Origin: Virgifigura deserti
Lineage (GTDB): Bacteria > Pseudomonadota > Alphaproteobacteria > Dongiales > Dongiaceae
NCBI GenBank assembly: GCA_003576685.1
Contig: QOZR01000001.1
Location: 434,001-498,000 of the forward strand
DNA: 64,000 nucleotides
Direction: 5' to 3'
The notes under the pieces are model-generated. The model saw only the letters and a list, made by a program, of their open reading frames with translations. It was not told the origin of the DNA and searched no databases. The translations under genes and the position numbers were made by a program. Shown piece after piece: positions 38,581-48,454 of this stretch (position 1 is its first letter; each line of letters opens with the position of its first letter).

Positions 38581-41500
38581 GTGGGTCACTCGGGGTTCGT
38601 CCATCTGCGCGTCCACTCCGCCTATTCGCTGTCGGAAGGCGCGATCAAGATCAAGTCGCTGATCGAGCTGTGCCGGCGCGACGGCATGCCGGCCGTGGCG
38701 GTAACCGATACCGGCAATCTGTTCGGTGCCCTGGAGTTCTCGCTCGCCGCGCGCGATGCCGGTGTGCAGCCGATCATCGGCTGCCAGATCGCGATTGCGC
38801 GCGAGGGCGCCCACTTCTCGGGCGATCCGGAGGAGGGAGAGGGCGGCGCCATTCCTGCACCGGGCCCGCGGCGTTCGCCCGACCAGCTTGTGCTGCTTGT
38901 CCAGGACGAGGTCGGCTACCGCAACCTGTTGCGGCTGGTCAGCAAATCATTTCTGGACGGTGCCCCTGGCGACGATCCGCAGCTGCCGATGACGGCTCTT
39001 GAGGGAATGACCGATGGGTTGATCGCGCTGACCGGCGGCCCGGCGGGCCGCGTCGGCCGGCTTCTGCTCGAAGGTCAGGACGACGCCGCGGAAACGACCC
39101 TCGCGCGTCTCGCTCGGCTGTTCCCGGATCGCCTGTATGTCGAGCTGATGCGCCATGGCCAGGAGGCCGAGGATCGCATCGAGTCGCGGCTGATCGATCT
39201 CGCTTACGCGCATGATCTCCCGCTCGTGGCGACGAACGAGGCTTTCTTCGGCGACGCCGACATGTACGAGGCACACGACGCGCTGCTCTGCATCGCCGCC
39301 GGCGCCTATGTCGGGCAGGGCGAGCGCCGCCGGGTCACGCCCGAGCACTGGTTCAAGCCGGCGGCCGCGATGCGGGAGCTGTTCGCCGATCTGCCGGAAG
39401 CCGTCGACAACACGCTGGTGATCGCGCAGCGCTGCGCATTCATGCCGGAGCCGTGCCGACCGATCCTGCCGGCCTTTCCCGTCGCCGAGGGACAGAACGA
39501 AGCGGAGGAACTGCGCCTGGAGGCGGAGCGCGGCCTCGAGCGGCGCCTGGAAGCGCAGGTCTACCGGCCGGAGATGGATGATGCGGCGCGAGAAGAGGTG
39601 GCGAAGCCCTATCGCGAGCGGCTGTCCTTCGAGTTGGGCGTCATCAACCAGATGGGCTTCCCCGGCTACTTCCTGATCGTCGCCGACTTCATCCAATGGG
39701 CGAAGCGGCAGGGCATCCCCGTCGGGCCGGGGCGCGGCTCCGGCGCCGGATCGGTGGTCGCCTGGGCGCTGACCATCACCGACCTCGACCCGCTTCGCTT
39801 CGGGCTTCTGTTCGAGCGCTTCCTCAATCCCGAGCGGGTCTCGATGCCCGACTTCGACGTCGACTTCTGCCAGGACCGCCGGGACGAGGTGATCCGCTAT
39901 GTGCAGGAGAAGTATGGGCGCGACCGTGTCGCCCAGATCATTACCTTCGGAAAGCTGCAGGCCCGTGCCGTACTGCGCGATGTTGGCCGCGTGCTGCAGA
40001 TGTCTTACGGGCAGGTCGACCGGCTGTGCAAGATGGTGCCGAACAACCCGGCCAATCCGGTCACGCTGCAGCAGGCGATCGACGGCGAGCCGATGCTGCG
40101 GGAGTTGCGCGACCAGGACGAGAGCGTCGGGCGGCTGATCGATATCGCGCTGAAGCTGGAGGGGCTCTACCGCCACGCCTCGACCCACGCGGCCGGCATC
40201 GTGATCGGCGACCGGCCGCTCGACGAGCTGGTGCCGCTCTACCGCGATCCGCGCTCGGACATGCCGGTCACCCAGTTCAACATGAAGTTCGTCGAGCAGG
40301 CCGGGCTCGTGAAGTTCGATTTCCTCGGGCTGAAGACGCTAACCGTCCTGGCCCGCGCCCGCGACCTGATCGCTGAGCGGGGAGAGAGCATCGACCTTTC
40401 GAACCTTCCGCTCGACGACGCAAAGTCATACGAGATGATCGGCCGCGGCGAGTCGACCGGCGTGTTCCAGCTTGAAAGCTCGGGCATGCGCGACGTGCTG
40501 CGCAAGATGAAGCCCGACCGGTTCGAGGACATCATCGCCGTCGTCGCCCTCTACCGGCCGGGCCCGATGGACAACATCCCGAGCTACATCGCGCGCAAGC
40601 ATGGGGAGGAGGAGCCCGACTATCTGCACCCGACCCTGGAAGGAATCCTGAAGGAGACCTTCGGCATCATGATCTATCAGGAGCAGGTCATGCAGATCGC
40701 CCAGGAGCTGTCGGGCTACAGCCTCGGCACCGCCGACCTCCTGCGCCGGGCCATGGGCAAGAAGATCAAGGCCGAGATGGAGGCGCAGCGGAAGATCTTC
40801 GTCGACGGCGCCGTCGCCCGTGGCGTCCGCGCGGCAAAGGCCGAGCAGGTCTTCGATCAGGTCAACAAGTTCGCGGGCTACGGCTTCAACAAGAGCCATG
40901 CCGCGGCTTATGCGCTGGTCGCCTATCAGACCGCCTGGCTGAAGGCGAATTATCCGGTCGAGTTCTTCGCCGCGTCCATGACCCTCGACTATGGCAATAC
41001 GGACAAGCTGAACGTCTTCCGGCAGGAGCTAGGCCGGCTGAAGATCCGGCTCCTCCCGCCGGACATCAACCGCTCCCGCGCCAGCTTCGGTGTGGAAATC
41101 GTCGAAGGCGGCGTGCGGGCGATCCGTTATGCGCTGGCGGCGATCAAGAGCGTCGGCGCCGGTGCCGTCGAGGCGCTGGTGCGGACACGTGAGGCGGAAG
41201 GCGCCTTCAAGAGCCTGTTCGATTTCACGGCGCGACTCGACCCCCGGCTGCTCAACCGGCGCCAATTGGAAACTCTGGTCTGCGCGGGGGCCTTCGACGG
41301 GCTGAACCCGAACCGGCGTCAGACGTTCGAGGCGGCGGAGACGATCCTGCGGCACGCGAATGCGGCCGCGAGCGAACGGGAGAGCCTTCAGGTCAGCCTG
41401 TTCGGCGACGGCGGAGGCGAGGGCGGTCGTTTTACCCTGCCGGCGGTCGCCGACTGGCCGTCGATGGAGCGTCTGCGTCACGAGTTCGAGGCCATCGGCT

Positions 41501-42087
41501 TCTATCTCTCCGCCCATCCGCTGGACGCCTATGGCAAGACGCTGGAGCGGCTGGAGGTCGTTCCCTATGTCGACCTCCCGGTCTGGATGAGCGGCCGGAC
41601 GACCAACCGGGCGAAGCTTGCCGGCATCGTCATCAACCGGCAGGAACGGACCTCGTCACGGGGCAACCGGTTCGCCTTCGTTCAGCTCTCCGACGCCAGC
41701 GGGATGTTCGAGGTGATGGTCTTCTCGGACCTCCTCGCCACCGAGCGCCACCTCCTCGAACCCGGTCAGGCGGTGCTGATCGGGGTCGAAGTGCGCAGCG
41801 AGGACGGCAATATGCGGCTCACCGGGCAGTCGGTCCGCGCGCTCGATGAGGCGGTGACCCAGGCGACGACCGGGTTAAGGATCTTTCTTAACGAATCGAT
41901 GCCTCTCGACAGCCTGTGCCAGGTAATGCAGCACGAGGGCCGCGGCCGCGGCCGAATCAGGCTGGTGCTCGAGATCGAGCGCGCCCGCGAGGTCGAAATG
42001 GCGCTGCCCGGCGCTTGGTCGCTCTCGGCCGCGACTCGAGCCGCCATCAAGGCGATCCCCGGGGTCGTCGACGTGCAGGATCTCTAG
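38581..42087 (+). CDS. dnaE: DNA polymerase III subunit alpha
   Basis: The replicative polymerase catalytic subunit. The 1168-residue product has the N-terminal PHP domain (FVHLRVHSAYSLSEGAI from residue 5), the palm with catalytic Asp424 and Asp426 (PDFDVDF) and GRGSGAGSVVAW (near 386), fingers, the tandem HhH region, and a C-terminal OB domain (KLAGIVINRQERTS region near 1020). The start is GTG 38581 preceded by GTAGGGGG; MGHSGFVHLRVHS matches the family start. Several aspartate/histidine ligands of the PHP site are altered (HSAYS instead of HSDYS), so proofreading should depend on a separate epsilon subunit. Confidence 0.96.
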   Translation: MGHSGFVHLRVHSAYSLSEGAIKIKSLIELCRRDGMPAVAVTDTGNLFGALEFSLAARDAGVQPIIGCQIAIAREGAHFSGDPEEGEGGAIPAPGPRRSPDQLVLLVQDEVGYRNLLRLVSKSFLDGAPGDDPQLPMTALEGMTDGLIALTGGPAGRVGRLLLEGQDDAAETTLARLARLFPDRLYVELMRHGQEAEDRIESRLIDLAYAHDLPLVATNEAFFGDADMYEAHDALLCIAAGAYVGQGERRRVTPEHWFKPAAAMRELFADLPEAVDNTLVIAQRCAFMPEPCRPILPAFPVAEGQNEAEELRLEAERGLERRLEAQVYRPEMDDAAREEVAKPYRERLSFELGVINQMGFPGYFLIVADFIQWAKRQGIPVGPGRGSGAGSVVAWALTITDLDPLRFGLLFERFLNPERVSMPDFDVDFCQDRRDEVIRYVQEKYGRDRVAQIITFGKLQARAVLRDVGRVLQMSYGQVDRLCKMVPNNPANPVTLQQAIDGEPMLRELRDQDESVGRLIDIALKLEGLYRHASTHAAGIVIGDRPLDELVPLYRDPRSDMPVTQFNMKFVEQAGLVKFDFLGLKTLTVLARARDLIAERGESIDLSNLPLDDAKSYEMIGRGESTGVFQLESSGMRDVLRKMKPDRFEDIIAVVALYRPGPMDNIPSYIARKHGEEEPDYLHPTLEGILKETFGIMIYQEQVMQIAQELSGYSLGTADLLRRAMGKKIKAEMEAQRKIFVDGAVARGVRAAKAEQVFDQVNKFAGYGFNKSHAAAYALVAYQTAWLKANYPVEFFAASMTLDYGNTDKLNVFRQELGRLKIRLLPPDINRSRASFGVEIVEGGVRAIRYALAAIKSVGAGAVEALVRTREAEGAFKSLFDFTARLDPRLLNRRQLETLVCAGAFDGLNPNRRQTFEAAETILRHANAAASERESLQVSLFGDGGGEGGRFTLPAVADWPSMERLRHEFEAIGFYLSAHPLDAYGKTLERLEVVPYVDLPVWMSGRTTNRAKLAGIVINRQERTSSRGNRFAFVQLSDASGMFEVMVFSDLLATERHLLEPGQAVLIGVEVRSEDGNMRLTGQSVRALDEAVTQATTGLRIFLNESMPLDSLCQVMQHEGRGRGRIRLVLEIERAREVEMALPGAWSLSAATRAAIKAIPGVVDVQDL

Positions 42088-42129
42088 CGAGATCTCTACG
42101 ACGTCCGCCCGACAACGCCGGGAAAGGGC

Positions 42130-42158
42130 TTGCGAAAACCGGGTGGGGCGGCTATCTA
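42130..42158 (+). promoter_or_regulatory. Probable promoter of rpsB-tsf
   Basis: TTGCGA at 42130-42135 and TATCTA at 42153-42158 are spaced by exactly 17 bases. They lie about 150 bases upstream of rpsB, giving an unusually long leader of roughly 140 bases that could carry S2-dependent autoregulation. Confidence 0.45.
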
Positions 42159-42304
42159 ACCGCGGCTTACTTCACACGCGGGTTCGCGGCCGGTCGGGGG
42201 CTTCCCTCCGATGGTCGCTCCGGTGTTCTTTGCTGTGGCTGCCATAGGGTTGCCATGGCCGGGACCGAACGCCCGCGGAGGTCTAACCGGAAAAGGAACG
42301 TTTC

Positions 42305-43126
42305 ATGCCTCTACCAACCTATTCGATGCGCCAGCTCTTGGAATCCGGCGTCCATTTCGGGCACCATACCCGGCGCTGGAACCCGAAGATGGCGCCGTAC
42401 ATTTACGGCGTCCGCAACGGCATTCACATCATCGATCTCGAGCAGACCGTGCCGATGCTGCATCGCGCGCTTGAGGCGGTGCGGGACGTCGCCGCCAGTG
42501 GCGGCCGGGTTCTGTTCGTCGGGACGAAGCGTCAGGCGAGCGATAAGGTCGCCGACGCGGCGAAGCGCTGCGGCCAATATTACGTCAACCATCGGTGGCT
42601 TGGCGGCATGCTCTCGAATTGGAAGACGATTTCCAATTCGATCAAGCGGTTGCGCCAGTATGACGATCGGTTGGCCGAGGCCGAGGCCGGGTTGACCAAG
42701 AAAGAGTTGCTGCAGATGACGCGCGAGCGGGACAAGCTCGAGCGGGCGCTCGGTGGCATTAAGGAGATGGGCGGCCAGCCCGATATCCTGTTCATCATCG
42801 ACACGAACAAGGAAGATATCGCCGTTGCCGAGGCGAGAAAGCTTGGAATTCCCATCGTGGCCGTCCTCGACAGCAACTCGGACCCGAGCGGCATCACCTA
42901 CCCGATTCCGGGCAATGATGACGCAATCCGCGCCATCTCGCTTTACTGCGACTTGGTTTCCGGCGCCGTTCTCGATGGCCTGCAACGCGAAATGATCGCG
43001 TCAGGGACGGATATCGGTGAGGCCGAAGAGGCTCCGGCCGAGACGCTGGCGCCCGAAACCGAGGGCCCAGCGGCGGAATCCTCGGCGGCGAACGCCGAGC
43101 GCGAGGAGACCTCCGCCACGGCGTAA
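42305..43126 (+). CDS. rpsB: 30S ribosomal protein S2
   Basis: Small-subunit protein S2, needed for S1 binding to the ribosome. The signature [30 protein letters not shown] is at residues 5-34 and the second, [33 protein letters not shown], near 159. At 273 residues it is longer than E. coli S2 (241) by an acidic alanine/glutamate-rich tail (from about 240), frequent in alphaproteobacteria. A purine-rich AAAAGGAACG precedes ATG 42305. It is followed by tsf after a hairpin, as in most bacteria. Confidence 0.97.
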   Translation: MPLPTYSMRQLLESGVHFGHHTRRWNPKMAPYIYGVRNGIHIIDLEQTVPMLHRALEAVRDVAASGGRVLFVGTKRQASDKVADAAKRCGQYYVNHRWLGGMLSNWKTISNSIKRLRQYDDRLAEAEAGLTKKELLQMTRERDKLERALGGIKEMGGQPDILFIIDTNKEDIAVAEARKLGIPIVAVLDSNSDPSGITYPIPGNDDAIRAISLYCDLVSGAVLDGLQREMIASGTDIGEAEEAPAETLAPETEGPAAESSAANAEREETSATA

Positions 43127-43135
43127 AGATTATCC

Positions 43136-43169
43136 GGGTGGGCGGGGCTCATTTCATGCCCGTCCACCC
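43136..43169 (+). terminator. Hairpin between rpsB and tsf (probable attenuator)
   Basis: GGGTGGGCGGG pairs with CCCGTCCACCC (one G-U) around a 12-base loop. No strong T-run follows. In other bacteria the rpsB-tsf gap holds a partial terminator that adjusts the S2 to EF-Ts ratio; the same role is inferred here. Confidence 0.5.
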
Positions 43170-43216
43170 GTCCTATCGGCTCCGCCGACCGGAATTCGTA
43201 TGAAAGAGGATAAGTT

Positions 43217-44140
43217 ATGGCCGAAATCACAGCCGCGCTGGTAAAGGAGCTGCGGGAGACGTCGGGCGCCGGCATGATGGACTGCAAGAAGGCGCTGATC
43301 GAGACGTCCGGCGACCTGGATGCTGCCGTCGACTGGCTCCGCAAGAAGGGGCTTGCCGCCGCCGCCAAGAAGGCGGGGCGCGTCGCCGCCGAGGGTCTGG
43401 TCGGTGTCGCGACCCAGGGTGCCCGCGGCGCCGTGGTCGAAGTCAATTCGGAAACTGACTTCGTCAGCCGCAACGAGGAGTTCCAGCGCTTCGTCGAAAC
43501 CGTCGCCGAGATGGCCCTGAACGTCGACGATATCGAGCAACTGAAGACGCAGCGTTACCCCGCGACGGAGGCGACCGTTGCCGATCGGCTGACGCAGCTT
43601 GTCGGCACCATCGGCGAAAACATGTCGCTGCGGCGCACGGCGCGGCTGACCGTCGATCCCGGTGTTGTCGCAAGCTATGTTCATAACGCGCTGGTGCCGG
43701 GCCTCGGCAAGATCGGCGTTCTGGTCGCCCTAGAATCGACCGGCGATCCGGAAAAGCTCGCGGCGCTGGGCAAGCAGCTCGCGATGCACGTCGCGGCTGC
43801 CAACCCGCAGGCATTGACGATCGACGAGGTCGATCCGGCGATGCTGGAGCGCGAGCGCGCCGTGCTGGCGGAGCAGGCGCGTGCCTCGGGCAAGCCGGCC
43901 GAGATCATCGATAAGATGGTCGAGGGGCGGCTGCGCAAGTATTATGAGGAAGTGGTTCTGCTCGAGCAGATCTACGTCATCGACGGCGAGAGCAGGGTGA
44001 AGGCGGCGGTTGATGCAGCGGCCAAGGACATTGGCGCGCCCGTCAAGGTAACCGGCTTCGTCCGCATGGCGCTCGGAGAAGGCATCGAGCGGGAGCAGAC
44101 GGATTTCGCCGCCGAGGTTGCCGCTCAACTCGGAGGATGA
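43217..44140 (+). CDS. tsf: Translation elongation factor Ts
   Basis: EF-Ts exchanges GDP for GTP on EF-Tu. The N-terminal UBA-like module ([37 protein letters not shown]) covers residues 8-45, followed by the [10 protein letters not shown] core motif near 76 and two subdomains. Length 307 is normal. AGAGGATAAGTT precedes ATG 43217. It follows rpsB and precedes pyrH, the standard order. Confidence 0.97.
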   Translation: MAEITAALVKELRETSGAGMMDCKKALIETSGDLDAAVDWLRKKGLAAAAKKAGRVAAEGLVGVATQGARGAVVEVNSETDFVSRNEEFQRFVETVAEMALNVDDIEQLKTQRYPATEATVADRLTQLVGTIGENMSLRRTARLTVDPGVVASYVHNALVPGLGKIGVLVALESTGDPEKLAALGKQLAMHVAAANPQALTIDEVDPAMLERERAVLAEQARASGKPAEIIDKMVEGRLRKYYEEVVLLEQIYVIDGESRVKAAVDAAAKDIGAPVKVTGFVRMALGEGIEREQTDFAAEVAAQLGG

Positions 44141-44297
44141 CCCCGGCCTCGTCATCGAACGGCGCCTGCGGCCGTGATTTTCGGTGCGGCTTGGGGCTGA
44201 GCGTCAATTCCGCTCCGCTGCCCGGGGGACGCTTGGGGCGCGCGCCTGGGGGAAGATGGAGCTTGAAAGCGGATCGCTTTAAGACAGGGGAGCGGTG

Positions 44298-45023
44298 ATG
44301 CCCTCGACGAGCAGTTACCAGCGCGTGCTGCTGAAGATATCGGGCGAGGCCCTGATGGGGGCGCGGGAGTTCGGCCTCGACCCGCATACGGTCGAACGGG
44401 TTGGCCGAGAGATCCAGGCCGTCCACGAGCTCGGAATTCAGGTTTGCCTCGTCATCGGCGGCGGCAACATCTTCCGCGGCATCGCCGGCGCCGCTCAGGG
44501 CATGCAGCGCGCCTCGGCCGACTATATGGGCATGTTGGCGACCGTGATAAACGCGCTGGCGATGCAGAACGCGCTGGAGCAGCTCGGGGTGAATACGCGC
44601 GTCCAGTCCGCCATTCCGATGGCGACGGTATGCGAACCCTATATCCGCCGCCGGGCGCAGCGGCATATGGAGAAAGGCCGCGTCGTGATCTTCGCGGCCG
44701 GCACGGGGAACCCGTTCTTCACGACCGATACCGCGGCGGCGTTGCGCGCGTCGGAAATGGGATGCGACGCTCTGCTCAAGGGCACCAAGGTGGATGGGGT
44801 CTACAGCGCGGACCCGAAGACCACGCCGGATGCGGTCCGCTACGATCATCTGACCTACCTCGACGTGCTGTCGCGGGACCTCAAGGTAATGGATGCCTCG
44901 GCGGTCTCTCTCGCGCGTGAAAATCACATTCCAATTCTGGTATTCTCCATCGAGAAGGATGGCGCGTTTGCCGAGGTCATGTCCGGCAACGGCAAATTTA
45001 CGATCATATCCGACGGGGAGTGA
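44298..45023 (+). CDS. pyrH: Uridylate kinase
   Basis: Phosphorylates UMP to UDP in pyrimidine nucleotide synthesis. The 241-residue amino-acid-kinase-fold product has [13 protein letters not shown] (residues 8-20), [14 protein letters not shown] near 52-65, and [17 protein letters not shown] near 135-151. ATG 44298 was chosen with GGGGAG upstream; GTG 44295 directly before it is the alternative. Three bases separate it from frr. Confidence 0.96.
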   Translation: MPSTSSYQRVLLKISGEALMGAREFGLDPHTVERVGREIQAVHELGIQVCLVIGGGNIFRGIAGAAQGMQRASADYMGMLATVINALAMQNALEQLGVNTRVQSAIPMATVCEPYIRRRAQRHMEKGRVVIFAAGTGNPFFTTDTAAALRASEMGCDALLKGTKVDGVYSADPKTTPDAVRYDHLTYLDVLSRDLKVMDASAVSLARENHIPILVFSIEKDGAFAEVMSGNGKFTIISDGE

Positions 45024-45026
45024 AAC

Positions 45027-45584
45027 GTGGCCGAACCGCAAATCAACGAACTGAAGCGTCGCATGGACGGTGCCCTCGAGGCCCTGCGCCGGGAATTCGC
45101 CGGCCTGCGAACGGGGCGTGCATCCGTGCATCTCCTGGAGCCGATCACCGTCAATGCCTATGGCAGCGAAATGCCGCTAACCCAGGTCGGAACGATCGGC
45201 GTGCCCGAGCCACGCCTGATCACGGTTCAGGTCTGGGACCGCAGCCAGGTTTCGGCGGTCGAGAAGGCGATCCGGGACTCGGGACTCGGCCTGAACCCTT
45301 CGAGCGAGGGTCAACTCGTTCGGGTTCCGATTCCGGAGTTGAGCCAGGAGCGGCGAGTCGAGATGACCAAGATCGCTCATAAATATGCCGAGCAAGCTCG
45401 CGTCGCGGTTCGCAATGTGCGTCGCGACGGGATGGACGTTCTGAAGCGGATGGAGAAGGACGGGGAGATCTCGAAGGACGAACATCGCGCATGGGCCGAT
45501 GAAGTCCAGAAGATCACCGATGATCACATCAAGCGGATCGACGACGTCCTGGCGCAAAAGGAAAAGGAAATTCTGCAGGTTTAA
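45027..45584 (+). CDS. frr: Ribosome recycling factor
   Basis: RRF splits post-termination ribosomes together with EF-G. The 185-residue product has the two-domain pattern with [20 protein letters not shown] (near residues 27-46) and [27 protein letters not shown] (near 111-137). The start is GTG 45027, three bases after pyrH, with GGGGAGTGAAAC as ribosome site. It is followed by uppS after four bases. Confidence 0.97.
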   Translation: MAEPQINELKRRMDGALEALRREFAGLRTGRASVHLLEPITVNAYGSEMPLTQVGTIGVPEPRLITVQVWDRSQVSAVEKAIRDSGLGLNPSSEGQLVRVPIPELSQERRVEMTKIAHKYAEQARVAVRNVRRDGMDVLKRMEKDGEISKDEHRAWADEVQKITDDHIKRIDDVLAQKEKEILQV

Positions 45585-45588
45585 TTCG

Positions 45589-46317
45589 ATGGAAGCCGTG
45601 CCGTCATCGGCTGGCGCCGAGCCGCCGGTTCATGTCGCGATCATCATGGACGGCAACGGGCGATGGGCCAAGGCGCGCGGGCTGCCGCGCACGGCTGGCC
45701 ACCATCGCGGTGCCGATGCGGTGCGGCGTGCGCTCACCGGCGCCGGGGAGCTCGGGATCTCCTATCTCACACTCTACGGGTTTTCCTCGGAGAACTGGAA
45801 GCGGCCCGCCGCGGAGGTCGACGACCTGATGGGCCTGCTGCGGATCTATCTGCAGCGCGAGATCGCCGAGTTGCATGCGAGCGGCGTCCGCTTGCGGGTG
45901 ATCGGCGAGCGGGAGCGGTTGGGCGAGGACTTGGTCCGGTTGATCAGCGCGGCGGAGCAGCGCACCGTCGACAACACCCGGCTGAATCTGACGGTTGCGC
46001 TCAGTTATGGCGGGCGAGGGGAAATCGCCCTTGCCGCTCGTCGTATCGCCGCTGAGGTCAAGGCGGGCCGGTTGACGCCTGATGAGATCGATGAACCGCT
46101 CTTCGCCAAATACCTATTGACCGCGGGGATCCCGGATCCCGACCTCGTCATCCGCACCAGCGGCGAAAAGCGGATCAGCAATTTCCTGCTGTGGCAGTCG
46201 GCCTATGCGGAACTCGTGTTCATGGACCGGTTATGGCCCGACTTCACGAAGGAAGATCTTCAAGATGCCATCCGAGAGTTCCAATGCCGCGATCGGCGCT
46301 ACGGTGCCTCTCGATAG
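45589..46317 (+). CDS. uppS: Isoprenyl transferase (undecaprenyl diphosphate synthase)
   Basis: Adds isopentenyl units in cis to farnesyl-PP, giving the C55 carrier lipid for peptidoglycan and O-antigen. Catalytic Asp21 lies in AIIMDGNGRWA (residues 17-27). The FSSENWKRP motif is near 61-69 and the C-terminal RTSGEKRISNFLLWQSAYAEL near 190-210. ATG 45589 (MEAVPSSAGAE) was chosen four bases after frr; the frame is open further upstream inside frr. It overlaps cdsA by 53 bases. Confidence 0.95.
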   Translation: MEAVPSSAGAEPPVHVAIIMDGNGRWAKARGLPRTAGHHRGADAVRRALTGAGELGISYLTLYGFSSENWKRPAAEVDDLMGLLRIYLQREIAELHASGVRLRVIGERERLGEDLVRLISAAEQRTVDNTRLNLTVALSYGGRGEIALAARRIAAEVKAGRLTPDEIDEPLFAKYLLTAGIPDPDLVIRTSGEKRISNFLLWQSAYAELVFMDRLWPDFTKEDLQDAIREFQCRDRRYGASR

Positions 46318-47122
46318 CAGCCATCACCTCCTGCGGAGACGCATTATCTCCGCGCTCGTGCTGGTGCCGCTGGCGCTGGCGCTGGTTGTTCTGGGATCGC
46401 CTTCCTGGGATGTCTTCGTCGCTCTGTTCGGCGCCGTAATGGCGTGGGAATGGACCCGGATCTGCAATCAGGGGCGCCTGGGGCTGGCCGGTTTCGTGAT
46501 CATTGCCGCGGTGCTGACGGCCATCGCCGCCGCGGCCGCCGCGCTATACCAGGCGGCGTTCCTGATATTGATCGCCGGCGGTTTGTTCGGCACGGTGGTG
46601 TCGCGGCTTGGCGGCGAGACCGCCGCGAACTGGCAGGGCCTGGGCGCCGTCTATGTCGGTGCTCCCTGTATCTCTATCTTGTGGGTTCGATCCGAACTCG
46701 ACGGTGGGCTGGAGACGTTGCTTTGGGTTCTGGCGCTGGTCTGGGCCACCGATACCGGCGCCTACATCGCTGGACGACGGATCGGGGGCGTAAAGCTGGC
46801 GCCCCGGATCAGCCCGAACAAGACCTGGGCCGGCCTGGGCGGCGGAATCGTCGCGGCGGCACTCGTCGGTCTCGCCGCCGCGCTTTGGCTGGGCACGCCC
46901 TCGATCTGGCTTCTCCTCGGCGTCAGCGCGGCCCTGGCAGTGGTTGAGCAGGTCGGGGATTTGGCTGAATCTGCTTTCAAGCGGCGATTCGGTGTCAAAG
47001 ACAGCAGCGACATCATTCCCGGCCATGGCGGCGTCCTCGATCGTGTCGACGGCCTGCTTGCCGTCATCGTCGCGGTCGCGGGCCTGTCTCTTGCCGGCGG
47101 TGGGAGTGTGCTGCTGTGGTAA
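46265..47122 (+). CDS. cdsA: Phosphatidate cytidylyltransferase
   Basis: Makes CDP-diacylglycerol from phosphatidic acid and CTP, the branch point of phospholipid synthesis, in the inner membrane. The 285-residue product has about seven membrane helices and the full family signature SAFKRRFGVKDSSDIIPGHGG followed by VLDRVDG (near 237-264). ATG 46265 lies inside the uppS end; GTG 46304 is a plausible alternative with less overlap. The last bases overlap dxr. Confidence 0.93.
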   Translation: MPSESSNAAIGATVPLDSSHHLLRRRIISALVLVPLALALVVLGSPSWDVFVALFGAVMAWEWTRICNQGRLGLAGFVIIAAVLTAIAAAAAALYQAAFLILIAGGLFGTVVSRLGGETAANWQGLGAVYVGAPCISILWVRSELDGGLETLLWVLALVWATDTGAYIAGRRIGGVKLAPRISPNKTWAGLGGGIVAAALVGLAAALWLGTPSIWLLLGVSAALAVVEQVGDLAESAFKRRFGVKDSSDIIPGHGGVLDRVDGLLAVIVAVAGLSLAGGGSVLLW

Positions 47123-48315
47123 CGAAGACGTCGTCGATCCGGCCGGCGCCTGTGGCGGTGCCGCGGCGTGTCACGATCCTGGGCTCCACCGGCTCTGTCG
47201 GTTCGAACACCATTGATCTGCTCGACCGCCAGCCGACGGCCTTTGCGGTTGAGGCGCTCACCGCGTTCGGCAATGCGACGCTGCTCGCCGAGCAGGCGCG
47301 GCGCCTGAAGCCGCGCCTCGCGGTGGTTGCGGACCCGAGGGAGTATGGGACGTTGCGCGCCGCTCTTTCCGGAACCGGGATCGAAGTCGCGGCCGGAACC
47401 GAAGCCGTCATCGAGGCCGCCCGACGCCCGGCGGACTGGGTCATGGCCGCAATCGTCGGCGCCGCGGGATTGGAGCCGACATTGGCAGCGATCCAGCGCG
47501 GCGCAATCGTCGCCCTGGCCAACAAGGAGTGCCTGGTCTGCGCCGGCAGCTTGTTGATGCGTGAGGTCGCCCGTTGCGGCGCAACCTTGCTGCCGGTCGA
47601 CTCCGAGCACAGCGCGATCTTTCAGGTCTTCGACTTCAACCGGATCGATGCGGTGGAACGGATAATCCTGACGGCATCCGGCGGTCCGTTCCGCACGTTC
47701 GACCGGCAGGCGATGGCCGACGTAACGCCGGCCCAGGCGACGGCGCATCCCAATTGGGCCATGGGTGCCAAGATCTCGGTCGATTCGGCGACGATGATGA
47801 ACAAGGGACTGGAACTCATCGAGGCCCATCATCTGTTCGGCCTGCCCGAAGAACGGATCGACGTTCTGGTCCATCCGCAGTCCGTGATTCACAGTCTGGT
47901 AGCCTATATCGACGGTTCGGTGCTCGCTCAACTCGGCAGTCCCGACATGCGGACGCCGATCGCTTATGCGCTGGGATGGCCGGACCGGATGACGGCGCCG
48001 TCGGCGCGTCTCGACCTGGCGCAGATCGCCACGCTTTCCTTCGAAGCCCCTGATCGGGAACGTTTTCCGGCGCTGCGTCTAGCCCGGGAAGCCTTGCAAA
48101 CCGGTGATTCGGCGCCCACTATCTTGAACGCGGCCAACGAAGTCGCGGTCGGCGGCTTCCTGAACGGATCCATCGGGTTTCTCGACATCGCGCGGATCGT
48201 GGAGGAAACCCTGGCGCGCGTGCCGAATGGCACCTTGACGTGCCTCGCCGACGTCAAGGCGGTGGACTCCGCGGCCCGCGAAGAGGCGCGCCGTCTTGCC
48301 GCCGCGGCCGGCTGA
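47116..48315 (+). CDS. dxr: 1-deoxy-D-xylulose 5-phosphate reductoisomerase
   Basis: First committed enzyme of the MEP isoprenoid pathway, making 2-C-methyl-D-erythritol 4-phosphate with NADPH. The NADPH site ILGSTGSVGSNTIDLL is at about residues 19-34, LANKECLVCAG near 133, the metal-binding DSEHSAIFQ near 159, the flexible loop TASGGPFRTF near 187, and WAMGAKISVDSATMMNKGLE near 215. Length 399 is normal. The start is GTG 47116, overlapping cdsA by seven bases; GTG 47153 is an alternative. Confidence 0.95.
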   Translation: MVTKTSSIRPAPVAVPRRVTILGSTGSVGSNTIDLLDRQPTAFAVEALTAFGNATLLAEQARRLKPRLAVVADPREYGTLRAALSGTGIEVAAGTEAVIEAARRPADWVMAAIVGAAGLEPTLAAIQRGAIVALANKECLVCAGSLLMREVARCGATLLPVDSEHSAIFQVFDFNRIDAVERIILTASGGPFRTFDRQAMADVTPAQATAHPNWAMGAKISVDSATMMNKGLELIEAHHLFGLPEERIDVLVHPQSVIHSLVAYIDGSVLAQLGSPDMRTPIAYALGWPDRMTAPSARLDLAQIATLSFEAPDRERFPALRLAREALQTGDSAPTILNAANEVAVGGFLNGSIGFLDIARIVEETLARVPNGTLTCLADVKAVDSAAREEARRLAAAAG

Positions 48316-48340
48316 TGCCGGAAACGTTATTCGGCCGAGT

Positions 48341-48365
48341 ATTTCGTTAGGCCATTTCGTTAGGC
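48341..48365. repeat. Tandem 12-base direct repeat between dxr and rseP
   Basis: ATTTCGTTAGGC occurs twice, at 48341-48352 and 48354-48365, separated by one C. It lies 26 bases after the dxr stop and about 90 before rseP. A regulatory site is possible; a chance duplication is equally so. Confidence 0.6.
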
Positions 48366-48454
48366 AAGGTCTGCCTGAATATGTTAATGCTGCCGCCGCC
48401 TGTCACGGTGCCCGGACCGCATCCGGGTGAGGAAAGGGACTTGGATCTGCAGAG

